Of a stretch of 64,000 nt of DNA, positions 10,810 to 23,000 are shown piece after piece (position 1 is the stretch's first letter; each line of letters starts with the position of its first letter). The notes under the pieces were generated by a model. It ran no database searches. It saw only the letters and a list, made by a program, of their open reading frames with translations, and was not told the DNA's origin. The position numbers and the translations under genes are program-made. Location of the stretch: assembly GCA_905221605.1 (NCBI GenBank), contig CAJNDS010002790.1, positions 536,368 through 600,367 of the forward strand, given 5' to 3'. The stretch comes from Symbiodinium natans (lineage: Eukaryota; Sar; Dinophyceae; Suessiales; Symbiodiniaceae).

Positions 10810-13095
10810 TCTCCCTTGAGGGTTATTCAGGGGGATATAAGGTAGCAAGCACCCTAGTGCCCCATTACGACCTAGCAAGTTGTGCTTACCCACGAAGCAA
10901 GGTCTCGTGAGGTCGTTGCTCGCATCTCCGTGTCTCTGTGTGTGTGCTTCACTGGGAGTATTGTTTGGGGTTTCGCGTTTAGGGTTCAATATTCGAGTAC
11001 GCTTGTCGTGCTAAACCCATCAGGAGCTGTATGGTTTGCGTGGAAAAGTGCTCTAAAGGACATGCTCTACCGCTATATGACTCCAGAAACAGCTGTTGCG
11101 ATGATGTTCCGCTGGCTTCACAACAACTCTATATCGAAATGATGAACAGACCGAATGAGTTAAACTCACAGCCGAATCGAGCCATAAACCTGTTATTGAT
11201 GACAACGCAACTACAAAACTAACGATGCAGAGATCGTTTATCGCAAGCCATCCATCATAAACTCGCAAAAAGGTACTGCCCATGTATGATGTGAAGAGTG
11301 CAGGCGCAAGTCAACTTTGCATGCGCGCACGAAGACGCCTGATTTGCAAAATGACCTGAATGTTGGCAACACCTGGCGCAACTATTACACTCAGCCTTTA
11401 AACCCAGCCACGCCTCGACTTCCAGCTTTCTCATGGCACCTCCCCCCGATCACAAAAAGCTGAAACTGCGAAACCAAAGGATGTTTCGGGTTCAGGGTTC
11501 AGGGTTCAGGGTTCAGGGTTTAGGGTTTAGGGTTTAGGGTTTAGGGTTTAGGGTTTAGGGTTTAGGGTTCAGGGTTCAGAGTTTAGGGTTTAGGGTTCAG
11601 GGTTGAGGGTCTAGGGTCTAGGGTTTAGTCTTTAGGGTTTAGGGTTTAGGGTTGTCCACGAAACAAAGGAGGCTTCAGGTTCGGAGGATTCGGAGGTTCA
11701 GGGGTTCTACGTAGACCCAGCCCTAAACCCTAACCCCTAACCCCTAAGCCCTAACCCTAAACTAGGAAAAGAAAGCGTGTCCTTTTTTGGTTTTAAGGGG
11801 CTTGTAAGGGAACGCAAACCCTCAAAAAAGGGAACAGGGGCCTTCTCTCCGTCCTAGGGTTGTAGAGGGTTTAGGGACTCGTAGAGTCTATGGGCTTAGA
11901 GGGGGTTTAGGGTTTAGGTTCTCACCTGCTCCCCCTCGTGCTCTCCCCATTCAACACCCTAAACCCAACCCGAAAAGATCGCTGATTTGAGATTGCACCA
12001 CTCCATTTTATGTCTTTTCGAGTCTCAGACAGGCAGGTTCCCACATAGCCTAAGTAAACAATAGTGCACCCTCCACCCCATAGCCCTAAACCCTAAACTC
12101 TAAACCTCAACCACCCAACTGGTGGATTTGGGGTTGGGGGCATTGGGCATCATTGCAGGGCTTAGGGCTTCTTCCGGTCGCACAATAGAAAACTGGCACA
12201 AGCCCTTGCCCAGCACAAGGCGCACAAGCCCTTGTGGATAGGTACTCGGGCTTAGGTTTTTGGACTCAGGGTGTAGGGTTTTGGCTGTAGCCCCCTAAAC
12301 CCTAAACCCTAAACCCTAAACCCTAACCCTCAACCCTCAACCATCAAGCCCTAAACCTACTGCCTGCGAGTCGGGAATCAGGGAAGTCCGTCCCCAACTT
12401 AGCGGCTTGAACCTGCCTCTCCTGAAAAGGAACCGCCAAGCCCTTTAACTCTAAAGCCCCAAGCCCCAAGCCCCAAGCCCTAAGCCCTAAGCCCTAAACC
12501 CTAAACCCTAAACCCCAAACCCTAAACCTAAACCCTAAACCCCCAGTGTCCCTCAATTTGAGGCTGCGGCAATCCCCGGATTCATGCCTGCAAGGGTGTT
12601 TTGTGTTTGAGCTTTGGGGGGGGGTGGGTTTTAAGGGGTTGAGGGTTGAGGGTTTTGAGGGTTGAGGGCTAAGGGTTGAGGGTTTAGGATTGAGAGGGTC
12701 TAGGACTTAACAAAGAAAGGGGGGTGCATGTTGGGGTGTACGGGCTTCTTGGCTGCAGGCGAAGAAGGCCTCGATACCTTTGCCCTGAAGCCTTCAATCC
12801 CAAACCGGTTGAAGCCCAAAAACCAGCAAAACTCAAGCCCTCAGGCACGGAAGCTCTAGCCCGAAGCCGTTAAACCCCAACTGCTGAACCTCAAGCCTTG
12901 TTCAAAGTTCTCATTAAGCTCTAAACCCCAAGCTCCAACCTTGACCCCAAATCGCCCAAACCCTCACACCCGCAAGCCCTGGCCCAAAGCCAAACCCCAC
13001 ATCCTTCCAGCCCCAATCTCTAAACCCTAAACCCCGCAAACCCTCAGCCGCTTGAAGCCCTCAAACCCTAAACCCCTTACACCCTAAGCCCCACA
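10810..13095. repeat. Repeat-derived DNA
   Basis: TTTAGGG at 11495-11660, CCCTAAA at 12295-12345 and 12480-12545, one family C copy, and degenerate telomere-like DNA. No exon supported. Confidence 0.5.
11762..11859. repeat. Repeat family C copy, diverged 5' end
   Basis: Shares TTGGTTTTAAGGGGCTTGTA and AAAAAAGGGAACAGGGGCC with the other copies. Confidence 0.55.
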
Positions 13096-13097
13096 AG

Positions 13098-13200
13098 TTG
13101 GGATGTTCCCCCCAAAAAAGAACAGTCCTCCATTGGGATTCTAGTACCCCCTAGTTGAATCGGTAGTAAGAACTCTTAGTGTAAGGGGGAACATCCCAAC
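13098..13200. repeat. MITE-like family A copy
   Basis: Inverted ends TTGGGATGTTCCCCC and GGGGGAACATCCCAA; internal ACAGTCC and GGGATTCTAGTACCCCC. Confidence 0.75.
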
Positions 13201-13281
13201 CTACAAAAGCCCTGAAACCCCAAAGGCCCAAAGCCTCTGCGCTCTACGCCCCCCTAAACCCTAAACCCTAAACCCTAAAGC

Positions 13282-13321
13282 CCCCGTGCCTCTCGGGAAG
13301 CTGGGCCGGTGCCAGCGCAGC
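13282..13321 (-). CDS. Exon-like segment, phase-compatible with exon 26
   Basis: Forty nt encoding AALAPAQLPERHG between CTCGAG|G and a GC donor that runs into TTTAGGG repeats. It could continue the hydrolase gene or belong to a downstream coiled-coil gene. The plus strand is also open here. Confidence 0.45.
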
Positions 13322-13329
13322 CTCGAGGG

Positions 13330-14009
13330 GGTTAGGGTTTAGGGTTTAGGGTTTAGGGTTTAGGGTTTAGGGTTTAGGGTTTAGGGTTTAGGGTTTAGGG
13401 TTTAGGGTTTAGGGTTTAGGGTTTAGGGTTTAGGGTTTAAGGTTTCATTCTGGACTCGAGAAGTCTAGGGGAGAGGATTGGGGTTTGGGGTTTAGGGTTT
13501 AGGGTTTCGAGGGATTAGGGAACCCTTGGGGATATAGACCCTCTCAATAAGGGTCCCGGTTGAAGAGAGCCAGAAGAGGATTGAGAAGGGTTCCCTTTTT
13601 CAGGGTAAACTTTTCGGGAATCGGGCTTTGGCTTCGGGCTCAGGGCTTCAGAGCGCGAAACCTACCTTTTTGTAGGTTCACCTGCCAAAAAGTCGGCCTA
13701 GGGTTCTTAAGGAAGGGCTGAAGAGGCATAGTTCACCAACAGCGCAGGCTATCCTTTTGGCCCAATAATCTATATGTATATACATATATATATATATACA
13801 AATATATATATGTGCACAAATATGTATATATATATATATATGCTACCCCCCCCCAGCGACCTACCCTTTTTAGGCCTTTTTAGGCCTTTTTAACAAAAAA
13901 TAACAAAAAAGGCCCAAAAGTCGCGTAGTTAATCACAGGGTAATGAAGGACAGTTACTGGGACACCCACCTCACAGACCCCGATAAGCCAGCATTGGAAG
14001 AATCTACAT
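13330..14009. repeat. TTTAGGG array then AT microsatellite
   Basis: About 16 perfect TTTAGGG units (13330-13440), a short hairpin with AACCTACCTTTTTGTAGGTT, then (AT)n to 13845. Confidence 0.7.
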
Positions 14010-15535
14010 TTTGAATCTGAAGCGGACAATGCCGTATTTAGATGTTTAGATCAGTGTTTTTCTATGCAAGTTGTGCGTTTCAAGGGCAATTAATGTTTTG
14101 TTGAGCAACTAATTTGTTATACAATTGTGTTTGTACGAGGCAAAGTATTAATCAAATAGTGGAACATTTTTCTTGGTTCTATGCGAATTTAGCTACTAGA
14201 GTACTTATTAAGCAAAGAGCCCAATTTGACTCAAGTGAATACTATTTAAAGGAGCATACTCAACCAAGATACGAAATAAACACCATTCTCAACCGCAAAG
14301 TGTGCGTTTAAAGTGCAAATACTGTATTTATACAATTGTGTTTGTACTAGGCAAAGTATGCTCTCTGAAAATTCCACTGAAATACCTTATGTTGACATAT
14401 TCATGAATCGTTTTTATTTTGAAATAATCATTTTATGCGAATTTAGCTACTAGAGTAATTATTAAGCAAATAGCCCAATTTGACTCAAGTGAATACCATT
14501 TAAAGGACCATACTCAACCACAATACGAAAGAAGCACCATATTCAACCAAAATATGGCAAAGTGTGGTTTAAAGGGCAAATAGTGCTTTGTTGAGCGACT
14601 AATGCATTGAAACAGTTGTGTTTATACCAGGCAAAGTATTATTGAAGTACTATCTGCAAAGTCAAATGAAACACCTTATGTTTACATATTCATGAAACAA
14701 TTTTGTTTGAAGTATTCATTCTATGCGAATTTAACTACTAGAGGAATTCTTAAGCAAATAGCCCAATTTGACTGAAGTGAATACTATTTAAAGGACCATA
14801 CTCAACCAAATACGAAATAAACACTTGCGGAAATGGAAACGGTTCTACCTACATAACAATGAGACAAAGATTGCTGAAGTATTCACTAAAGACCACTTAT
14901 ATACTATGTCTGGAAAGCACAATTTGCATGAGCAAGCTTAAAAATGCACAATAATGGAAATAGAAACGGTTCTACTTACATAACGATGAAACAAAGATGT
15001 CTGAAGTATTCAATAAAGGCCACATATATACTATGCTTGAAAAACGCAACTTGCACAATCAGGCTTAAAAAATGCACAAGAATCCTAGAAAAGTACTTAG
15101 TGAAGGCCATACACAAGCAAATTCACAAATACATAAAAACATCCAAAAGCGCAAGCTTTTCAGGAGAATCTCTGGTAAAGTTTGGATCATAGGGTTTTGG
15201 GGTATTCCTGGACGAGTAGGAGTCACTTTTTAAGCAAACAATTCTAAGCAATAAATGCTTTTTCTCAAGACAAGTATTGCAAATGCTGCTTCTAGATACT
15301 TAATCGCATTTACCAGGCAAATATTATCCATGCGAATTGAGCTACCAGAGCACCAAGTAATGGCTGAATAAGGTCCACTACACTTGAGTACAACCAAAAG
15401 ATGCACTAAACACTAGCGGCTCTACTTACATAATAACGAAACAAATAGTTCTGAAGCACTAGAAAGACCACTTGTATACTATTTCTGAAAAGCACAATTA
15501 GCATAAGCACACTTAAAAATGCGTAGTTGCTGCCT
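14010..15535. repeat. AT-rich satellite block
   Basis: AT-rich, unlike the surroundings. A unit of about 256-285 bp recurs at about 14179, 14435 and 14720 (marker TGCGAATTTA.CTACTAGAG). A second unit of about 125 bp follows near 14830, 14950 and 15415 (marker GGTTCTAC.TACATAAC). Small open frames here are not coding-like. Confidence 0.75.
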
Positions 15536-15559
15536 CGTGACCGTGAAGGCGAACCAAAA

Positions 15560-15885
15560 AGACAAAATACCAAAACCAAAAAACCAAAAAAAAAAAAAAC
15601 CAAAAAAACCAAAACAACCAAAACCAAAAAAACCAAAAATACCAAAAAAACCAATTTTCCGGGACTCTTGGAGAAGCCTCATAGGGATTTCCTGAGAGTC
15701 CCGGAAAATTGGTTTTTTTTGGTATTTTTGGTTTTTTTGGTTTTGGTTTTTTTTGTTTTTTTGGTTTTGGTTTTTTTGGTTTTTTTGGTTTTGGTTTTTT
15801 TGGTTTTTTTGGTTTTTTTGGTTTTGGTTTTTTTTGGTTTTGGTTTTGGTTTTTTGGTTTTTTTGGTTTTGGTATTTTTGGTCCT
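15560..15885. repeat. Large palindrome with ACCAAAAA arms
   Basis: AATTTTCCGGGACTCT and AGAGTCCCGGAAAATT flank a loop of about 26 bp. Outside them, ACCAAAAA-type DNA on the left mirrors TTTTTGGT-type DNA on the right. Confidence 0.75.
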
Positions 15886-15999
15886 TCTACTGTCCCGTGT
15901 ATGCGATTTTAGTTGTATTTTAATCTACGCCCTAGGAAATACGCTATATTGCACACCGAGTTTGCTTGCAGTGCAGCTGGGTGACTTGAGGCAAGGCGA

Positions 16000-16185
16000 A
16001 AAAGGGTAGGTCACTGGGGGGGGGGGGTACCATATATATATATATGTATATATATATATGGTAAAACCAGCTTTTTCTGAAAATTCTACACCTGAGCAGG
16101 ACAGAAAAGAAAGAAAAGGCGTAGGTCAATGGGGGGGGGGGTACCATATGTATATATATATATATATATAACATATAGCATATAT
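16000..16185. repeat. Duplicated G-run plus AT microsatellite
   Basis: GTAGGTCA..GGGGGGGTACCATAT followed by (AT)n occurs twice, about 118 bp apart. Confidence 0.7.
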
Positions 16186-16994
16186 TCTCTCTGCGTGTGT
16201 GTTCCCTCTGGGTTTTTTCCTGGACAAAACATGATAATCAACGAACCTAGGGGCTCTAAGATGGAGGCTTGCGGTTTGGGAATAAGGGCCAGGGTTTAGG
16301 GTTTAGGGTTCAAGCGTTGCGGTTTCGGACTCGGGCAGTTTTGAATTTAGGGCTTGGTGGAACGGGATGGTGCTTGGGGTGCAGGGTTGGGGGTTCAAAG
16401 TCTGGGGTGCGATGTAAGTAGGTTTTGAGTTTAAGGTTGGAGGCTTAGGGTATGGGTTCAGAGGTGCTGGGTTTAGTGGCTTTAAACTTTGAGGGTCTCG
16501 TGCTTACAGGTGCGTGAGAAGCTTGAAAGGTTCAGCGTTCAAGGTCCAGGGCTTCAGGTTTAGGGTTTAGGAATTAGGGTTTAGGGTTTAGGGTTTAGGG
16601 TTTAGCTCCCAAAATGAGTCGGTGAACTCTGCGGACTTTTCTCCCTGAAAATTGGCTGGCAAGTCTGTAGCTGGAAGTACTGGAGGTTTCCCTAAACCCT
16701 AAACCCTTAACCCTAAGCCCCATGGAAGATGGCCCTCATCTCTGAAAGCCCAATGCGAAGCTTCGGCTGGACGCCCAGGCTCTAGGTTGGATACTCCCCC
16801 AACCCGAATTATGGGTTAGGGTCACCTTCTTAGGGTGTAGTCTAAATAGGGTTTAGGGTTTAGGGTTTAGGGTTTAGGGTTTAGGGTTTAGGGTTTGGGG
16901 TTTAGGGTGCAGGGTTTAGGGTATAGAGTATCTAAGTTCAGGGCCGGTTTCAGTGCCGGGCATCGAAACCTCCACATGTTCCAAAGAGGCGTGC

Positions 16995-17050
16995 CTGCGC
17001 AAAGCGCTCGGCTTCTTGTGGCCGTTTGGAGGGTCTCTCCCTTTGGGCCC
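16995..17050 (-). CDS. Exon 26: basic C-terminal segment
   Basis: A 56-nt exon, phase 1 to 0, encoding AQRERPSKRPQEAERFAQ. The acceptor is AACAG|G; the GC donor is GCGCAG|GCAC. No stop is reached, so at least one more exon follows; 13282-13321 would join in phase. Confidence 0.55.
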
Positions 17051-20000
17051 CTGTTAGGTCGCACTTTCTGGGCTTTGAAACCCCTTTCAGGAACCCCCTG
17101 AGGCAGATGGCCGCGTGGCCAAGCAACTAACCACTTCCTCCCTAAACCCCAAACCCCCAAACCCTAAACCCCAAAACCCTAAACCCCAAAACCCTAGACC
17201 CTAAACCCTACAGCCCTAAACAACCCTAATCCTACAACACCCTAAGCCCCGAAGCCCAGGGCCGGGAAAACACAAAAGCCCAAAGCGCTTTTTCACCCTT
17301 CGGCCCTAAATCCTTTGGATTAGTGTTTAGGGTTTGAGGTTTGGGGTTTGGGATTTCGGGCTTAAGGTTGAAGGTTTAGGGTTTAGGGTTTAGGGTTTAG
17401 GGTTTAGGGTTTAGGGTTTAGGGTTTAGGGTTTAGGGTTTAGGGATCAGACAGACCTGGGCCCAAAAGGGAGAAACGAAACGGGCGGCCGCTCAGCGGGT
17501 GGCAGACACCCAATCCATCAGGGCCTGCACGAGGGCCTGCTCTCAGGGCTTCTAAGGTTTAGGGTTTAGGGTTTAGGGTTTAGGGTTTAGGGCTTAGGGT
17601 TTAGGGTTTAGGGTTTAGGGCTTAGGGCTTAGGTCTTAGAGTTTATGCGGTTTAGGTGGCTTAGGGCTCTCCATTCCCGAAATCCCTGTAAACATAGGGT
17701 TGCGGGCTAGGGCTTGGGGAGTTTCAGGTTCAGGGAGACTTGAGCTTAGGGCTTGTCGGGTTTAGACCCACATGTAGCTCCACTGCGAGATATGAAACTC
17801 CAAGTATTCTGCAAAAGTAAGCCCTCAAACAATAACCCCCCCCAAAAACCCAAACCCAAAAACCCCTTTATAGGGTTCAAAGGGCTTGTGGGTCTATAGT
17901 AGGGCTGTTAGGGCTCCTATTGGGCTTTGGGGTTTTATGTGGTTCGGGACAACAATGGTTCTGGGGGTCCTTAGTTTAGGGTTGGGACTGCAGACTCGGC
18001 GGAAGAGCACCATAGTCGAGCGCGTTGTTTTCGTGTTTAAGGGGTACTGACCCACAGCCAAAGTTAGGGCCCGACCCCAAAATTCCAAAAGAACCTTCAA
18101 ACCCGAAAGTAGCCCTAAACCCTGAAACCCCCCAAACCCGCAAACACCCAAAACCCTGCCACAACCCTAAACCCTAAACCCCAACCCGGAACCCCAAGCC
18201 CTAAACCCCAAACCCTAAACCCTAAACCCTCAACCCCAAACCCTAAACCCTAAACCCTAAACCCCAGACCCTAAACCCTAAACCCTCTACCCTAAACCCC
18301 AAACCCGCAACCCTGAACCCTCAACCCTAAACCCCAAACCCTAAACCCTAAACCCTCAACCCCAAACCCTAAACCCTGAACCCTCAACCCTAAACCCTAA
18401 ACCCCAAACCCTAAACCCTCAACCCTAAACCCTAAGCCCCAAACCCTAAACCCTCAACCCTAAACCCCAAACCCTAAACCCTAAACCCCAAACTGGGGTT
18501 TGTAGCGTGTATAGGGTTTAGGATTTAGCATCTATAGGATTTAGGGTGTAGGGTTCAGGGTTGAGGGTTGAGGGGTCTATAGGGTTTGGGGTTTAGGATG
18601 TAGCGTTTAGGGTTCAGGGGTTTAGGGTTGAGGGGTTTTTAGGGTTGAGGGGTTGAGGGGTTGGGAGGTTGAGTGTCTAGGGTTTCCGGCTTAGGGTTTA
18701 GGGTTTATAGGGTTTTACCGTAATGCATACTTATATATATAGTTCAAGGCAAGGATATTACATATACATATAAGTTGTACGTACATGTATGTGTGCATTT
18801 TATTCGAAATGTTGGGGTTCGTAAGTTTCAGGGCTTGGGGTTTGGGGTTGCCTCGAGCTTCTCCTGGTTGCCGAGCTTCGGCGCTCCCGACAGGCGCTCC
18901 CCGAGGCGCGAGGCGAGGTCCGGGTTCTTCGCGCCTTGGGGAGGGGCTTAGGGTTTAGGGTTTAGGGTTTAGGGTTTAGGGTTTAGCGTTTAGGGTTAGG
19001 GTTCACAGGTTAGGGTTCAGAGGCCTAGGTGTTTAGGAGCTTAGGAGTTTGGGAGTCTAGGGGTTCAGGAGTTTAGGGACATGAGTCTGCGGAAGAGCAG
19101 GCTCAAGTTTAGGGTTTAGGGCACCCCCCAAAAGAAAACAAACTGTGCATACACCCCCCCCTCCCCCCCCTCCCTTACACCCGTCTGGATCCTCAGAAAA
19201 TTTCCACATGAACCTGGACTCGTAGAGCCACAAACCCTTGAACCTTGGGGCCCTAAACCGGAGGCCCCAAACTCCTGAAACCCTGATCCCTCAGCCTTAG
19301 AACCCTAAGCACAAGCCCTAAAGCCCTAAAGCCCTAAAGCCCTGACACCCCCAGACTCCAAAGCTCTGAAACCCTAAGACCCTAAAACCCTGAAACCCGC
19401 GTATCATCCCGAGGCCCAAAGCCCCCCTAAACCCGAAACCCTATAAGCCTAAACCCTAAACCCTAAACCCTAAACCCTAAACCCTAAACCCTAAACCCTA
19501 AACCCTAAACCCAAACCCTAAACCCTAAACCCTAAACCCTCACCCCAAACCCCAACTAAACCCTTATAAACCCTCAACCCGCTGCGGCGCCTGCCGCGGC
19601 GGTCGCGCCAAGGTCTGCCAGGTTCACGACCACCGGCGTCAGGTGGCCGCCCTGGCGGCAACAGGGCTTGTAGGGTTCAGGGTGTATTTTCAGGGTTCAG
19701 GGTTTAAGGGTTTAGGGTTTAGGGTTTAGGGGTTAAGGGTTTAGGGTTTAGGGTTTCCGGTTCCGGGTTCAGGGTTTACGGTTGAGGGTTTCAGAAGCTC
19801 GCTTTCAAAGCGGGTGGGGGCTTCGGGGGGCTCGGGGAGTCAAGTCTGGGAGCTGAGGGCCTCGTAGGGTTCACTTAGGGTTTAGGGTTTAGGGTTTAGG
19901 GTTTAGGGTTTGGGACTTAGGGTTTAGGTTTAGGGTCTAGGGCTTGGGACTTAGGGCTTAAGGCTTAGGGCTTAGTCAGGGCTCAGGGCTTCGGGCTTCG

Positions 20001-23000
20001 GGCTTCGGGCTCAGGGCTTAGGGCTTACGGCTCACGGCTTCGGCTAAGGGTTTAGGGCTTGCTGTAGGGCTTAGGGGTTAGGGCTTTGGGCTTAGGGCTT
20101 AGGGCTTAGGGCTTAGGGCTTAGGGCTTTCGGCTCAGGGCTTAATTTCGGGAGAAGACTATTATTGAATGGGGGCCTGAGGCCTTTGGAAGGGTGGCTTC
20201 CAGTGAAGACGGGGAGAAAGGAGTGATAGCCCTAAACCCTAAACCGGACGGAGCGGTATCCCCTAAACCCTAAATTTTAACACCCTAAACCCGATGTCGG
20301 GTACCGTGGGAAGACTCAGTGCTAGCAAGCCGAGACCCTGACGGGTCGAGCCTGCCATCCCGCCAGCAGGCGAGAAGGGACTAGGTCCCTGCTCAGCAGG
20401 AGCTCTTTGTTGCACGACGGAGGGGCGGGCAGCTGCTGCTCAGCTGCTCAGGACTTTCCAGATATTGAAGGAGGTCATCCCCACGGTTCAAGATGCTAGC
20501 ATCTGCGGCCCTTCGCAGTCGGCGCACCCAGTGAGCCAGCAGCCACAGGCTGGTCGTGTCCACCGTGGCCCACACCGTGGCGAGTGCGCAGAGTTCCGCG
20601 ATCGCGTTGACATGGGCCATTGGCCATTATGAGGGCTTAGGGTTTTAGGATTCACCTCTTATCAAACCCGAAGCTCCTCCCTAAACCCAACACCCCAAAA
20701 CCCACCCTTAACCCTACGCACCTGCACCCCCAAGTTCCAAAACCCTAACTCCGAAACCCTTAAACCCAAAAAACCTAAAACCGACACCCTAAATCCTAAA
20801 CCCTACACCCCCTAAATCTACACCCTAAATCCTAAACCCTAAACCCTAAACCCCCTAAAATCTAAACCCTAAACCTTAAAGCGCTTCTGGGTTGAGGGCC
20901 TCGAGGAAATACAAAGCCTAGACCCGAAAAGTAACCGGGCAATAAAGGGTTGGTTTAGGGTTTAGGGTTTAGGGTTTAGGGTTTAGGGTTTAGGGTTTAG
21001 GGTTTAGGGTTTAGGGTTTATGGTTTAGGGGTCACAAAGGGGGCTTGTAAGGAACTTGAAAGTCCAGGATGACACCGTTCTTGGTTGCTCTTTCACTGGC
21101 GGTTGCACTCATACTGGGGTTTCTGAGACACGGTTATAGCTGGAGAACCTGATGTTGGGGTCTTTAAGGGGCTAGGGTCAATCCGTGAGCCAATTTCCTG
21201 TGTCTTAAAGGTGCTCACGGGGCGGTTACAACAAGCCTGATGTTGGGGTCTTAAGGTTGAGGCGAGGGAGTTTCTGAGAGGTTAGTTCACAAGGAATGAG
21301 TTTATGAACCTATACCAACCCTAAACCCCAAACCCCAAACCCAAACCCCCAAACCCTCAACGCCAAATCCCAAACCCCAAACCCTAAACCCCAAACCTTG
21401 CAGTCATTACCGTCTCTCCCCCAAGCCAAACCCTAAACCCTAAACCACAAACCACAAACCCTAAACCCTAAACCCTGAACCCTAAACGTCCCTCCTAAAC
21501 CTAAACCCCAAACCCTAAACCCTAAACCCCAAACCCTAAACCCTAAACCCCAAACCCCAAACCCCAAACCTTACAGTAATTACCGTCTCTCCCCCAAGCT
21601 AAACCCTAAACCCTAAACCCCAAACCCCAAACCCTAAACCCGAACCCCAAACCCTAAACCCCAAACCCCAAACCCCAAACCCTAAGCCCCAAACCCTAAA
21701 CCTTGAACCCTAAACCCCAAACCCCAAACCCGAAACCCTAAACCCCAAACCCTAAACCCCAAACCCTAAACCCCAAACCCTAAACCCCAAACCCTAAACC
21801 CCAAACCCCAAACCCCAAACCCTAAACCCCAAACCCCAATCCCTAAACCCCAAACCCTAAACCCTAAACCCCAAACCGCGCCTGCATCTCCAGGCTGTCT
21901 GCGCCCCGGGCTCCGCGCAGCATCATCGAGTTCAGGAGCTCCTCGCAACTCGGGCGGATTTAGGGGGGTTTGGGGTTTAGGGTTTAGGGTTTAGGGTTTG
22001 GGGTTTAGGGTTTAGGGTTTAGGGTTTAGGGTTTGGGGTTTGGGGTTTGGGGTTTAGGGTTTAGGGTTTAGCTGGGCGTATTTAGGGTTTTGGATTTAGG
22101 GTTTGGGGTTTGGGGGCTTGGGGTTTAGGGTTTGGGGTTTAGGGTTTGTGGTTTTAGGGTTTGGGGTTTAGGGTTTTGGGGCTCAGGGTTTCGGGGTTTG
22201 GGGTTTACGGTTTTGGGTTTGGGTTTAGTGTTTGGGGTTTTGGGGTTTGGGGATTTTAGGGTTACGGGTTTGAGGTTTAGTAGTATGCCCCATTTCATAT
22301 TCAAGACCGTCCCTCGTTCAGGTGTTTATTGCTTAGGGTTTCCTGAACTTGTGGAAAGGATTCATATGCTGCGCGAGTGCTCGCATGATGGCTTCGGAAA
22401 GGATTCATATGCTTTGAAGCAAGCTGGCATGGCTTTAACAAAAGCGGGGAATGCTCGCATGATGGGCTTGTGCTTGCTGCGGGTGCGCGGGAGCGTTTCG
22501 TTTTGCTGGGTGCGGAGGCTTTTTTTCTTGATGAGGGTGCGGGAGCGACGCTTGCCCGGTCACTAACCGAGGCGGCCCCCGAAAAAAAAAAAAACACCCA
22601 CAGAAAAAACACACAACCAGAACAAAAACATACACGGGTACCGGGCTCGGGTAACTCTACAACCCCAAAGCTCTAAACACCCTGAACTTGGGATGTTCCC
22701 CCTTATACTAACAGTCCTGAAATGGGATTAGAATAGGGGGTACTAGAATCCCTATTCTATACTCCCCTTAGAACCTCAATCAAAATCACATGTTTAACAC
22801 CCTCTTGGGTTTTGTATAAACAGACATTAAAAAAAAAAAAAAACTGATTCCCCAAGGGGGATATAGTATTAGGGACTGTTAGTATAGGGGGGCAACATCC
22901 CAACCCTGAGCCTTAAACCTCCTCCTGTCCTTGCTGCAGTCCAGGCTGTCCTCGCCAAACCGGAAGAGCCTCACAGGTGTGGATTATGGTGTTGGGGGTT

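Noticed and set aside
19085-19110. Second spliced-leader remnant (GGCTCAAG)
   Set aside because: Only 8 nt match, expected about twice by chance in both strands of this window.
21766-22240. Frames rich in GFRVWGL or NPKPQTL
   Set aside because: These are conceptual translations of TTTGGGG/TTTAGGG arrays.
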